Shown: piece after piece, positions 21,406 to 33,400 of the stretch | How the letters are laid out: each line of letters opens with the position of its first letter | Position numbering within the stretch: position 1 is the stretch's first letter | Source of the DNA: Diadema setosum | Lineage: Eukaryota > Echinodermata > Echinoidea > Diadematoida > Diadematidae | DNA: 64,000 nt | Assembly: GCA_033980235.1 (NCBI GenBank) | Contig: CM067076.1 | Span: forward strand, 32,081,383-32,145,382 | Direction: 5' to 3' | Made by a program: the position numbers and the translations under genes | The notes under the pieces: model-generated | Database searches by the model: none | What the model was told of the DNA's origin: nothing | The model's input: the letters and a program-made list of their open reading frames with translations, nothing else

Positions 21406-24400
21406 AGGGGGCTCATTTTAACAAATTAAGTGCATATCACCGTAAAGAGGCAATCTGCCAATTTTGGTGAAAATCTGTCGTAGATTTTTCAAGAAGATGC
21501 TGAAAATGTGGAAAATTCCTCTCTTTGCCCTCACCCCCTCGATCTGGAGACCCCTGGATCCGCGCCATAACCAAACATGAAATTTCATTCATTAACGCTG
21601 TGTCTTCATAGCACTAACTTAGCTCTATCTTTATCGGTTTGACAGAAGAAGATTTAATTCCAGAGTTTTAGGGACGTTGAAGCTTCAACCCCCCGCATTC
21701 CCCCCCCCCCCCCCCTTCGGCGGTGGGGAAAGGGGGGGGGGGGGCTCATTTGAACAAATTAAGATCATAATTATTACCATAATCTTGCTATCTGTCAAGT
21801 TTGGGGAAAATCCCTCATAGATATTTTAAGAAGATGCTAAAAATGTGGAATATCCCCCGCCACCCATCACCTTCCCCCCCCCCCCCCCCCGATCTGGGCA
21901 CCCCTTGATCCGCCATAATTAAACATGAAATTTCATTCATTAATCACGTTAATGTCTTCATAGCACTAACTTAGCTCTATCTTTTTCGGTTTGACAGAAG
22001 AAGATTTAAAAAAAAAAAATCCAGATTTTTGGGATGTTAAAAGAGAAGCTTTAATCCCCCCCCCCCCCCCCCTTCGGCGATGGGGGGGGGGGGCGCATTT
22101 TAACAAATCAAGATTGTATTACCATAAATATGACTGTATTTCACAAGTTGGGTGAAAATCCGTCCTAGATTTTTCGAGAATGTGCTGAAAATGTGGGAAA
22201 TCCCCCTCCTCCCCCTCACCCCCGATCAGGGCACCCCTGGGTCCGCCACAATCAAACATGAAATTTTAGTCATTAATGTCTTCATTGCACTAACTTAGCT
22301 CTTTCTTTTTCGGTTCGAAAGATGAAGAAAAAAAAAATCAAGCGTTTATACATGGTATAGGGACTCTGAGGCTTCAACTCCTCCTCCCCCCCCCCCCCCT
22401 CCTTAGGACTGGTGTGTGTGTGTGTGGGGGGGGGGGGGGCTCATTTTGACAAATTACGATCATATCACCATTAAGATGTTATCTGCCAAATCTGGTGAAA
22501 ATCGTTGTAGGGTTTGCAAGAAAATGTTGACAATGTAATAAAAAACTAGAAATGTCGCTATGGCGACTGATGCCTCCGCCATAATGCATAATTCTCCCAA
22601 TAGGTGTATAGTACAATGTCTTCACAATGTGTGATGACAGTTTCACATAACTGGCAAAATACTGAAATGACAGGTTTGTCAGAAATATCTTGAATGTTCA
22701 TTTTCCTTGAACTAGGTTTGCTATAATTGTCTAAGAGTGCAGGTACACATATTTAGGGAATTGAGAAGTTTTACTTGACTTCTGACGGACCCTTTTATAA
22801 GTTTATGCATTGGGTAATTTCCAAGGTATGAAAAAAGAATGTAATTACAGTACAAAATAGTTTTTTGTTTTTTTGTTTTTGTTTTTGTTTTTTGTTTTTT
22901 TTTTTTTGGGGGGGGGGCATTGAAACCTAGCCCTTGACCCTTAACCTTTGACCTTTGACCTTCTGGCTGGAAATTTCCCGGAGAATCTCCATTAGGTAAT
23001 GCACGTATATATTAAGATTTAAAACTAATAATGCAAGCATTGCATATACTATTATATGAGGGAAATAGTGACCTTGACCTTTGACCCCCTGACTATTGAC
23101 CCACGACCCCTAAATTCCCTAGATAATCCCTGCCAGTCAGTACATGCGTATGCACCAAGTTCCATGAAGATACATTGAACCATTTGCGAGAAAAGTGATA
23201 TTGCAACATTTTCACCTCACCTTTGACCTTTTGACCTTTGACCTTATGACATGAAACTCTCTTTGGAGAATCTTTACGCAGTAGTACATGTCTACACTAA
23301 GTTTCAAGAAAATACCTTTGGGCATTGCATAGATATGGGGGAAACAGCAACATTTTTAGCATTTGACCTTGATCTTTTGACCTTTGACCTCTTGCCAATG
23401 TCACTAAAATCTACTCAACTAATTGTCCTATCATACATCATCCTTGGACCAAGTTTGGTGAAAGCTGCTTCATCCAGTTTTGAGTTATCACGTAAACAGA
23501 TAAATTTTAGGATTTGACCTCGATCTTTGACCTTTGACCTCTGTCCGATTTCACTAGAAAACTTATCAAGTAATTGCCCCATCAAACATCATCCTCCGAC
23601 AAAGTTTGGTGAAATTTGCTCGATCCAGTCTTGAGTTATCGCGTAAACGGATACAATTTCATGATTTCACCTTGACCTTTGACCTCTGACCTTCGACCGA
23701 TTTTACCCAAAATCTTATCAAATAATTGCCACATCATACTTTATACTTGGATCAAGTTTGGTAAAATTCCAGTCAATGTTACTCAAGTTATCGCGTAAAA
23801 GAATTCGGACGGACGTACGTACGGACGGACGGACAACCCGAAAACATAATGCCTCCGGCACCACTTCCTGGCGATGGCATAAAAAGACAGGTGGTAAAGA
23901 TGGTAATGGTTCGTGCGCAGCTTTGATTGAGAGTTTCTCTTCCATCTCTACATAATATAGGTGAAATGAATGGTTTGCACATTTCCCGGCGACGTTTTGC
24001 ACATTTCCCGGCAAAATTGAACATTTGCACATATCCCGGCGTCACGTTTGCACATTTCCCGTTGATGAAATTTAGAGATTTGCACATTTCCCGGCAAGAC
24101 GTTTGCACATTTCCCGGCGTTTGCACATTTCCCGGCGAGACGTTTGCACATTTCCAGGCGTTTGCACATTTCCCGGCGTTTGCACATTTCCCGGCTCCAC
24201 AGCCCGATGTTTCGAAATAGCGCGCTACTTTGCTAACTATTTTCTGCGAAAAATATCTCGAGCTTGGATTTTTATCGGGCTGATGTGAAAACGCCTAATG
24301 ACAATCACACCGTCCGCCCCACATTCCACACATTCATAACGCTACTGGTTCTATGGCAAGTCGAGCTCTCGCTATCGGTATCTCTGAGAGTGCAAAATGA

Positions 24401-27400
24401 TCACATTTTGAAAATTGCAAGGGTTGACTAAAATGGTCCTAAAATCATAAGGCATCAACCAAAATTAAAGACTTGGTGTCATTCTATTGGAAAAAGAATG
24501 GCCTTTTTAATACATGTAGTATGCAAAATAATGACATATTTGCAATAACATTGCTGAAATTAAAGATCTTGGGTGTTCCATTCTTTTTGGGCCATCCTTT
24601 ATAATAATTGCGGCTAGTTTGTAACGCCTACATAAAACATCTTTCTTGTTCTTATTGTACATTGTAGGAGTATAAAAGCAGTCAAAATTTATGGGTAAGA
24701 AAACAAAGAGAAAAAGAAATCAATACAGTTTGCATAGTTCTCCGAGAAGTGAAGAGTGAAATATTTTAGGCGACTCACCAGGAGGTTGCTGATCAAGATC
24801 GGCATGACAACGATGAAGATAGTGAACAGTATGTACGTAGTAGCAGGGTAGAAGAGTATGGAAACGAAATCCTCGGCCACATCGGTCTCATGAGTGTAGT
24901 CCAACGAGTGAAAGACGGACCCGAAGTCGATTTCCCCCGTAGTCATGGCAAAGACTTTGAAAACGGCGCCTACGAAGTCATTGAAGGGGGGCTGGAAAAA
25001 ATAAAGAGAACATCACAAGGTGGTTACTAATAGCACCGCAAAGAATATGTGGAGGTATGTTCTATAAAAGAATAGAAACAAAGTGAACAATATTGGTCCC
25101 GAACTAGGAAAGCTATTGAATTATTTTACTCTATGTCACAAAGGCAGATAATGACATTGAAAATTCCTGTGCATCTCACTGGTATACTGTGTGTCACGAT
25201 GATATTTTCACCATACCTAAGTTAGATTTTGGGTATCTGCTAATATCACGCATTCGTCCAAACATATGAAACTTGAATCCTCCACAACTTTCATATTCTA
25301 TGTCCAATTTTGAGAGAAAAAAAAAAACACACAATATATTTCGAGATTTCTCCTTGGCCAAAAACAGAGTTCCTAGATATACGGTGTTAACTTTAACTCT
25401 AATAAAGCTGATTATTACATTGTGCTGTGGGTGCCGATTGGCGCAGAAAACCCCAAAGCAGTACACACACTTTCGGAAATCTCGGGTACAGAGAGGGTTA
25501 AATTACGCAATTCATTGTCGGTCACGTGTTTTAGAAGGCCAACCCCCCCCCCCCCCCCCCCCGGGTCAGGTCTAGGGGCATCAGACGTCCTGATATCCGT
25601 ACCTGATTCATCAGGAGCAAGTAGAATACAGAGGTGAAGGCCAGGAGGAACATCGGAAGTACCAAGAAGAACTTGATCGACGTCTTGAAGACAGCTGCAC
25701 ACGATGTTAAAACAAATTGAACTCATTTTGACAGACATCACCCAATGGTAACAGTGGTAGATATCAGTGCTCAAATACAGGAAATTATGTTACAGATTCA
25801 AACTCAAATTACCAGAAGTGCTTTTATACTTGGTTCTGCAGAAAACCAAACGTGTTACAAGAATTATTCGATCATTTTCGACAAACAGCGATGGAAAATC
25901 TATTTTATTGAAGGATGACACTCACAAGGGATTGAGTAGTCACAAGACCTGCCGTATTAAAGCTCTTTCGGTTTCCTTTGCATTTGCGAGATGATTTCAG
26001 TGACGTTGAAAATTTCGTGAAACAACACGTTCATGTGATGTTTTACATTTCCTATAGTTGATCGTATTTCATCTCAGATAAACAACGCAGTGACAACGTC
26101 CTGCAGCAACGCCGAGAACGACGAAGTATCCGAGAATATTTCATTGCGTACTTTTAAGAAAATCTTGATCATTGGAAAAACACACACATGTTTCCTTATA
26201 ATTGAAAAGAAAAAAGAAATTCATACGGTTAAAGAAAAAAAAATCGACAGGTTGAGCAGTTCTGTACCAGAGCTGATCGGAGTGGACCGGTGAGAATTAG
26301 ATGCGCGAGTTCAGGAGCGCAGCGAGTGGGTTTTACACTGTTCCAAAGTTAAACAAGAGCATCCCATCCTCACCGATCTACGCTGTCCTGTCCATCATTC
26401 GTGTTATGAAACAGGCCCGTAAATTCATAAAACACAATCTTTTTCCCCCCATCATGAGTCCGGTAAACCTGTAACACTATACAACACTTGAACCATGCGT
26501 TCGGATTTTACCAGACGCATGGCTCTGTGTAGATCAGTAAAAATCAAAGCATCGAAATGCCCAATCAGATTGCAGAGATTCTAAAGCCCATTTTATACTA
26601 GAAATTTCGTGCTCGGCGGGTCGCGCAGCCGAGCACATGTATCCCCCGAACCCACAGCATCAACAAGCATACCCTATTGGATTTACCTTTTCATGAATAC
26701 AGACGGAACAAGCGAGGGCGCCATCACCAAAAACAATAATCCTCTTCATCTTACCATAATACACCTTCATGCCAAATTTGAAGATGATCGAAGAAGAACT
26801 GCAGCCAGTAGAGCGCTCACAAGCAGACCCTATTGAATTTACCTTTTCATGTATAAAGACGGAACAAGCGAGGGCGCCATCACCAAAAACAATAATCCTC
26901 TTCATCTTACCATAATACACCTTCATGTCAAAATTTGAAAATGATCGAAGAAGAACTGCAGCCAGTAGAGCGCTCACAAGCAGACCCTATTGGATCTACC
27001 TTTTCATGTATAAAGACGGAACAAGCGAGGGCGCCATCACCAAAAACAATAAGCGTCTTCGTCTAACCATAATACACCTTCATGCCAAATTTGAAGATGA
27101 TCGAAGAACTGTAGCCAGCAGAGCGCTCACAAGCAGACCCTATTGAATTTACCTTTTCATGTATAAAGACGGAACAAGCGAGGGCGCCATCACCAAAACA
27201 ATAGGCATCTTCGTCTAACCATAATACACCTTCATGCCAAGTTTGAAGATGATCGAAGAAGAACTGCAGCCTGTAGAGCGCTCACAAGCAGACCCTATTG
27301 GATTTACCTTTTCATGTATAAAGACGGAACAAGCGAGGGCGCCATCACCAAAAACAATAGGCATCTTTGTCTAACCATAATACACATTCATGCCAAGTTT

Positions 27401-30400
27401 GAAGATGATCGAAGAAGAACTGCAGCCAGTAGAGCGCTCACAAGCAGACCCTATTGGATTTACCTTTTCATGTATACAGATGGAACAAGCGAGGGCGCCA
27501 TCACCAAAAACAATAGGCGTCTTCGTCTAACCATAATACACCTTCATGCCAACTTTGAAGATGATCGGAAAAGAAACGCAGCCGGTAGAGCGCTCACAAG
27601 CAGACCCTATTGGATTTACCTTTTCATGTATACAGACGGAACAAGCGAGGGCGCCATCACCAAAAACAATAGGCTTCTTCGTCTAACCATAATACACCTT
27701 CATGCCAACTTTGAAGATGATCGGAAAAGAAACACAGCCGGTAGAGCGCTCACAAGCAGACCCTATTGGATTTACCTTTTCATGTATACAGACGGAACAA
27801 GCGAGGGCGCCATCACCAAAAACAATAGGCTTCTTCGTCTAACCATAATACACCTTCATGCCAACTTTGAAGATGATCGGAAAAGAAACGCAGCTGGTAT
27901 GAGCGCTCACAAGGAAATCTCTGCGGCGGCGGCGGCGGCGGACGCGGCGCGACGAGGCCAAATCCATAGTATCCTCCGAACTCTGTTCGGGGGATACAAA
28001 TATATTTATAAAATGGGTTCAAGAATGTAGCCAATAGGAAGCGCTGAAATGAGTCACGTGTACTTCCTTTATTCTAGTCCCATTGCACTAACACTGCGTG
28101 TTAAATCCTATTGCCGATCGTCTGTGCGCGCGGCGGCTCCTTTGAATTGCATGCATACGCGCTGTCAATCCTGTAAACAACTTCTAGTTCGGGCTGACGG
28201 CCGGCCGGCCTTTCTTCCCTTGTGCATAACATGTGTGGCGTACGTATCACTCTACTAATACGTACACTTTGTACAGTACAGTAGACCAAGCGTTGTGGGA
28301 CCGGACGCGTACATGGAGTCACTTTGAAGGGCAAATCCAACGATTTAGCAGGTTAATTCTCACGCCGTTTTCAGAGTATGTTGTCTAGTAGGCCTATATG
28401 AGGAGTCTATATCAAGTCTTTAAGGTAAGGGTGCATATTCTATGTAAAATAAGTAAGTTTTCATGCGGGAACTTAAGTGTCCGGAAACCCAACCCCCCAT
28501 CATACTTATACTGTATGTGCGGGATTTCCGAGTGCGACGTGCGTACTGTTTGGGACGAACATCTTCGGACGTCTTGACCCACAAAGGTACGTGAAAAACG
28601 CTGAAAAATGCTGTTAGTTCTCGAATTTTCGACCCATTTTATAAAACAAATGATGCACAGGATTATTTCGTGGCGTTAGTGGAGGCGTAGCTCACTCTCG
28701 GGTATTTACAATGTCGTGCAACATGCACTCGGCTTTGCCTCGTGCATGTTTCACAATTGTAAATACCCTCGAGTGCACTATACGCCTACACTAACGCACT
28801 CTATCCTGTGCATCATTTGTATATTATAAAATGGGTTCAAGAATGTAGCCAATAGGAAGCGCTGAAATGAGACACACCTCCTTCCTTTACTTCAGTACAA
28901 TTGCACTGCCTGTAATCCTATGGTAGATTGCCGATCGTCTGTGCGCGCGGCGGCTCCTGTGCATCATTTGTATAATATAGTGCATGAGGCTGAATGCACT
29001 ATAACAATATAAGCACCGACAAATTCTGAATTTGCCCCGAAGGCCAGTTATATTCAATGAGGCCGCAGGCCGAATTGAATATAATTGCCTGAGGGCAAAT
29101 TCAGAATTTGGAGGTGTTTGGTACTTGTTATAGTGCATTAAGATGTCATGCACTATGCGTTATATAAAATAGCATACATACCCAGGCAAGATAAATTGAA
29201 AAAAATACGAAAGCCTAGCGTTAGATCATTTAAGGCTCTACACGTGTCAAGACAAGCAATAATACCAGTTTCTTTGAACCTGTGTAGACAAAATCCTGAA
29301 GATCCAAATTCAACTATAGAGTCTAGGGTCTTGGGCCTACGTGGTTATATCTAACGATTTCTAGGCCCTACGATAGATTAGGTCTAGGGGCCCTGGCCTA
29401 GCGTTATACGTGTACTAGATTACTACTAGACCTACGTCACTTACGAGCGACAGAGATTACGTTATTAACACTTGACCCTACAATAGGTCTAACAATTACC
29501 ATGGATCTAACAGTAACACGTTAGACGCCCAAAGTTTACTTACTGCACTGTGGGTCCAGGACCAGGACTAGATGATGTTTTGTAGGATTAGGGATCTACT
29601 GGATTTAAACACAAGGCTCGTGCCAGGCATCATTGAAGTCACCATTGCTGCACAAATGGACTCCGATAGTGTGTTGTAAATGTCGTAGTAAAAGTTCATA
29701 GCGTAGCGTGATCAAAGAGCGCTTAGCGTATACCGTACACACGCTACCCATTTCCACGGCGCACTTCCGCGTAGAATGTACGGAGAAGCGGCACAAATCT
29801 TGGGTTGACTTGCTCAATATCCGTCGGATTGATTCCTTTTTCAGAACAGTAGGAGTCCAGAATTCGTAGGGCGTATGATGGCATCATTTGTGTCCTTATT
29901 GTCTAAGATACTGTTTATATAGATCAGTCTCTGTAAAAGTAGCGAACCTGTTCATTTCCGCTTGCATGTTTAAATCTACCGCTGAAAGTCTAGTCCCACA
30001 CAGATAAGTTGCTAGCATAGCCAGCGAGAATCGAGAATAACGATAATATCGAGCAAAGCATATCGCGGTTGTGGCGCAATCGCGTCGATGAGGTGCGGGA
30101 TTCAGTACTCGATGATTAAAATGAGGGAGCAAAAACCGATATCAAATCGATAGTGGGTTATCGTCTGCAATCTTTATATTTTGCGTGCACTATTATACAA
30201 ATGATGCACAGGATAGAGTGCGTTAGTGGAGGCGTAGCGCACTCGAGGGTATTTACAATTGTGAAACATGCACGAGGCGAAGCCGAGTGCATGTTGCACT
30301 ACATTGTAAATACCCGAGAGTGAGCTGCGTCTCCACTAACGCCACGAAATAATCCTGTGCATCATTTGTTTTATAAAATGGGTCGAAAACTAACAACATT

Positions 30401-33400
30401 TTTCACGTACCTTTGTGGATCAAGATGTCCGAAGATATTCGTCCCAAACATGTCGCACTCGCAAATCCTGCACATATAAGTACTGTACGTATAAGAGTAT
30501 ACGTACGCCACACATGTTATGCACACAAGAAAGGCCTCGATCTATTCCTAGTAAATAATCCAACGTTAGTCACCGATGTCTCAGTTGTACCAGGCATTTC
30601 AGATCATGATTGCCCAATTCTCACGATTGCTGGTTGTCCAACTCGCCAGAAGCTAGTAAGAAGGAAAATCAACATCTACAGCAAAGCGGATTGGGAGAAA
30701 TTTGCTGATTTCATGCAAGGTGTAGGCAAGGAAATTGAAGATAAGCTTGACTTTTGCTCAGTGAATGAGGCTTGGGTTATTTTCAAGAATGGAATAGAGA
30801 AAGGAATGACAGAGTTTGTTCCACATAAGATGACATTCAAAAAGAATGACATACCTTGGATTTCAAACAAGATTAAAAGGTTGATCAAAAGGAGAGATAG
30901 GTTGAACAAAAAAAGTCGGAACATGAAATTGAGAAACCACGGGGTAGTCCCTTTTCAATTAGAGGAAGAGTTGAAAGCAGTTAAGAAATCACTGCAACAG
31001 GAGCTAAGGAGGGCTTATTGGAATTATGTGGAATCTCTTTTTTCTATCGATGAAGATACCACAGAGTTTGAGAGTATGAATAGATTTTGGGGCTTCATCA
31101 AATACAACAGGACTGATAATACAGGAATAAGGGAACTGAAAAGTGATGGTATTACGATCACTGATCCAATTGCAAAAGCTGAAGCATTGAACCAACAGTT
31201 CAAAAGTGTTTTCACCAAGGAAACTCCCATACCGAATGACTTACTACCGGAAACCTCAGACTTTGAAGAAATGGAGGATATTTTGTTTTCATCAAAGGGT
31301 GTAGAGAAGTTGCTTTGTGGTTTGAAGACATACAAGGCCCCTGGACCGGATGGTATAACTCCACGAGTCTTGAAGCAGCTGGCAAAAATTCTGGCTCCAA
31401 TTCTTTGCAATATATTCCGGTTGTCATATGAATTAAGTGAAATACCAAATGATTGGCGTGAAGCAAATGTTGTACCAGTCTACAAGAAAGGTAATCGATC
31501 TACTCCTGTAAACTACCGCCCCATTTCGCTGACATGTATTTGCTGTAAACTAATGGAACACGTTTTAGCCAGCAAAATTATGAAGCACGGGGACGAAAAT
31601 AACATCATTTTTCCCCTACAATATGGCTTCCGTAAGAACATGTCATGTGAACAACAATTACTTGGTTTCACAAGCGATTTACAAAGGAACTTGGATGCAG
31701 GTCGTCAAACGGATGTTATAGTCATGGATTTTTCAAAAGCTTTTGACAAGGTTGGACATGAGCGGCTTTTACGTAAACTGGACTACTACGGTATCAGGGG
31801 GAAAAATCTGAAATGGATTCAAAGTTTTCTCAATGGAAGAAGCCAGAGGGTTGTTTTGGATGGTATTAAATCTTCTTCAGTAGCGGTAGGATCTGGAGTG
31901 CCTCAGGGGTCGGTTCTTGGGCCTTGCCTCTTTCTGCTTTACATCAATGACTTGCCTGATGGTCTCGCGTCAAAGGTTCGCCTTTTTGCCGATGATGCAA
32001 TTTCTTACATGACCATCGACAATCAACATCATACGCAAAATCTTCAAGAGGACCTAAACAAAATTGGTGACTGGGCGAAAAAATGGATGATGGATTTGAA
32101 CACAGATAAGTGCAAGGTTTTGACAATATCCAGGAAAAGAAGTAAGGTACAACACGTGTATCATCTAAACAACGCCCCTCTTGAATCTGTTGAATCCGTG
32201 AAGTACTTAGGTGTAACCATTACTTCTGATTTGAAGTGGACCCAACACATCAATAATACTGTCAATAAAGCCAATAACGTGCTTGCATTTCTAAAACGCA
32301 ATCTTCGCATAAAATCTTCTGATGTTAAAGCCACAGCTTACAAAACGTTGGTTCGACCAATTGTTGAGTATGCTTCTACAGTTTGGGACCCATCCACCAA
32401 GAACCTAATCCACCAAGTGGAAATGGTCCAGAGAAGAGCTGCGCGATTCACTTTAAATCGCTACCATAACACCTCAAGTGTCACCAAAATGCTACAAGAA
32501 CTTGATTGGACCACTCTGGAACAGCGCAGAGAAAATGACAGGCTAATTATGATGTACAAAATACACAATAATCTTACTCCTCTTTCAGCACAGGACTATA
32601 TTATCAAACAGGCTACTCGGTTAACGAGAGCCTCGCAACCACACTCCTATCAGGTACCATATTCGAGAACTGAATCGCATCGCCATTCGTTCTTCCCAAG
32701 AACTGTAAGGAACTGGAATTCCCTGTCGTCAGACATTGTTTCTGCGCCATCTGTGGGATCATTTCGAAACCGTCTAACGGTTGATCACAGTGGCTAGTTG
32801 TTTTCGTCAAATTTTCTATGTGCTTGTAAATATCTGTAAATAAATTGTATTATAATGTAAATAGCACCAGTCTGCAAGAATCTTCAGGCTATTGAAGGAG
32901 GCAGACTTAACCAGAAGAAGAAGAAGAAGAAGAAGGCCGGCCGGCAGCCCGAACCAGAAGTTGTTTACAGGATTGACAGCGCATATAGTAGCGCGCGACG
33001 CACTTGTAACAACTGATTGAGTGCGCACTGCTAGTGCAAACATTGTGACGTCGGCCGTGGATGTTAGTGAGAAATTAATACAAGTACGCGTGACTCATTT
33101 CAGCGCTTCCAATTGGCTACATTCTTGAACCCATTTTATAAAACTTTTGTCATGCACTGCCGGCCTGTATCATAAGTATGTATGCTATATTATACATGTA
33201 TTAGTAATTAACTCACATGTGAACATCAAGACGTAGATGCCGACGAAGGCCAGTCGTCGGCAATGCAGGATGAGGTTGATCCACACCAGGAAGATGGCCC
33301 AAGCTCCACATTGCCACTGCCAATCCTGTGGAATGATGATAACATTATAGATGATGACTGGCGGGGGAGGGAACATACCGAATGTTCCACCCAAAGGGAT

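Larger units (their letters stand above)
17398..24297. mobile_element. 6.9-kb foldback element with minisatellite arms
   Basis: Terminal inverted repeats AGGCGTTTTCACATCAGCCC (17398-17417) and its exact inverse (24278-24297). TA lies at both edges, a possible target duplication. Behind each end is a minisatellite (CCGGGAAATGTGCAAACG units) in inverse order, then ATCATTT and a degenerate shared arm to about 17750 and from about 23910. The interior carries a TTAA MITE, two inverted arrays of ~330-bp units and a DR1-rich segment. No transposase seen. The layout resembles the foldback (TU-type) elements described in sea urchins; that link is inference. Confidence 0.75.
16647..24778 (-). other. 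TRPA 8.1-kb intron carrying a large foldback element
   Basis: Holds the foldback at 17398-24297 with everything nested in it, an AT microsatellite (16752-16800) and unique sequence at both edges. Confidence 0.7.
28003..33146. mobile_element. Nested foldback element, about 5.1 kb including an inserted LINE
   Basis: Outer inverted ends TTATAAAATGGGTTCAAGAA / TTCTTGAACCCATTTTATAA, followed on both sides by GGAAGCGCTGAAATGAGTCA and, further in, CGCTGTCAATCCTGTAAACA. The right arm is split by the LINE: the arm resumes at about 30530 and continues inward (TCTTCGGACATC, AAAGGTACGTGAAAAA) to match 28500-28640. Two 173-175-bp palindromes sit symmetrically, inverted, at 28646-28820 and 30197-30369. 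A third copy of the outer end lies at about 28826-28960. No transposase seen, so it is non-autonomous. Confidence 0.75.
25695..33216 (-). other. TRPA 7.5-kb intron with tandem array, nested foldback and LINE
   Basis: Holds the 156-bp array (26639-27997) and the nested foldback with inserted LINE (28003-33146). The foldback's right end is only about 70 bases from the S4 exon donor. Confidence 0.7.

Noticed and set aside
27314..28030. 238-codon repeat protein as a real gene
   Set aside because: Fully inside a tandem array with inverted ends; openness follows from the unit length being divisible by three. Kept as a finding only.
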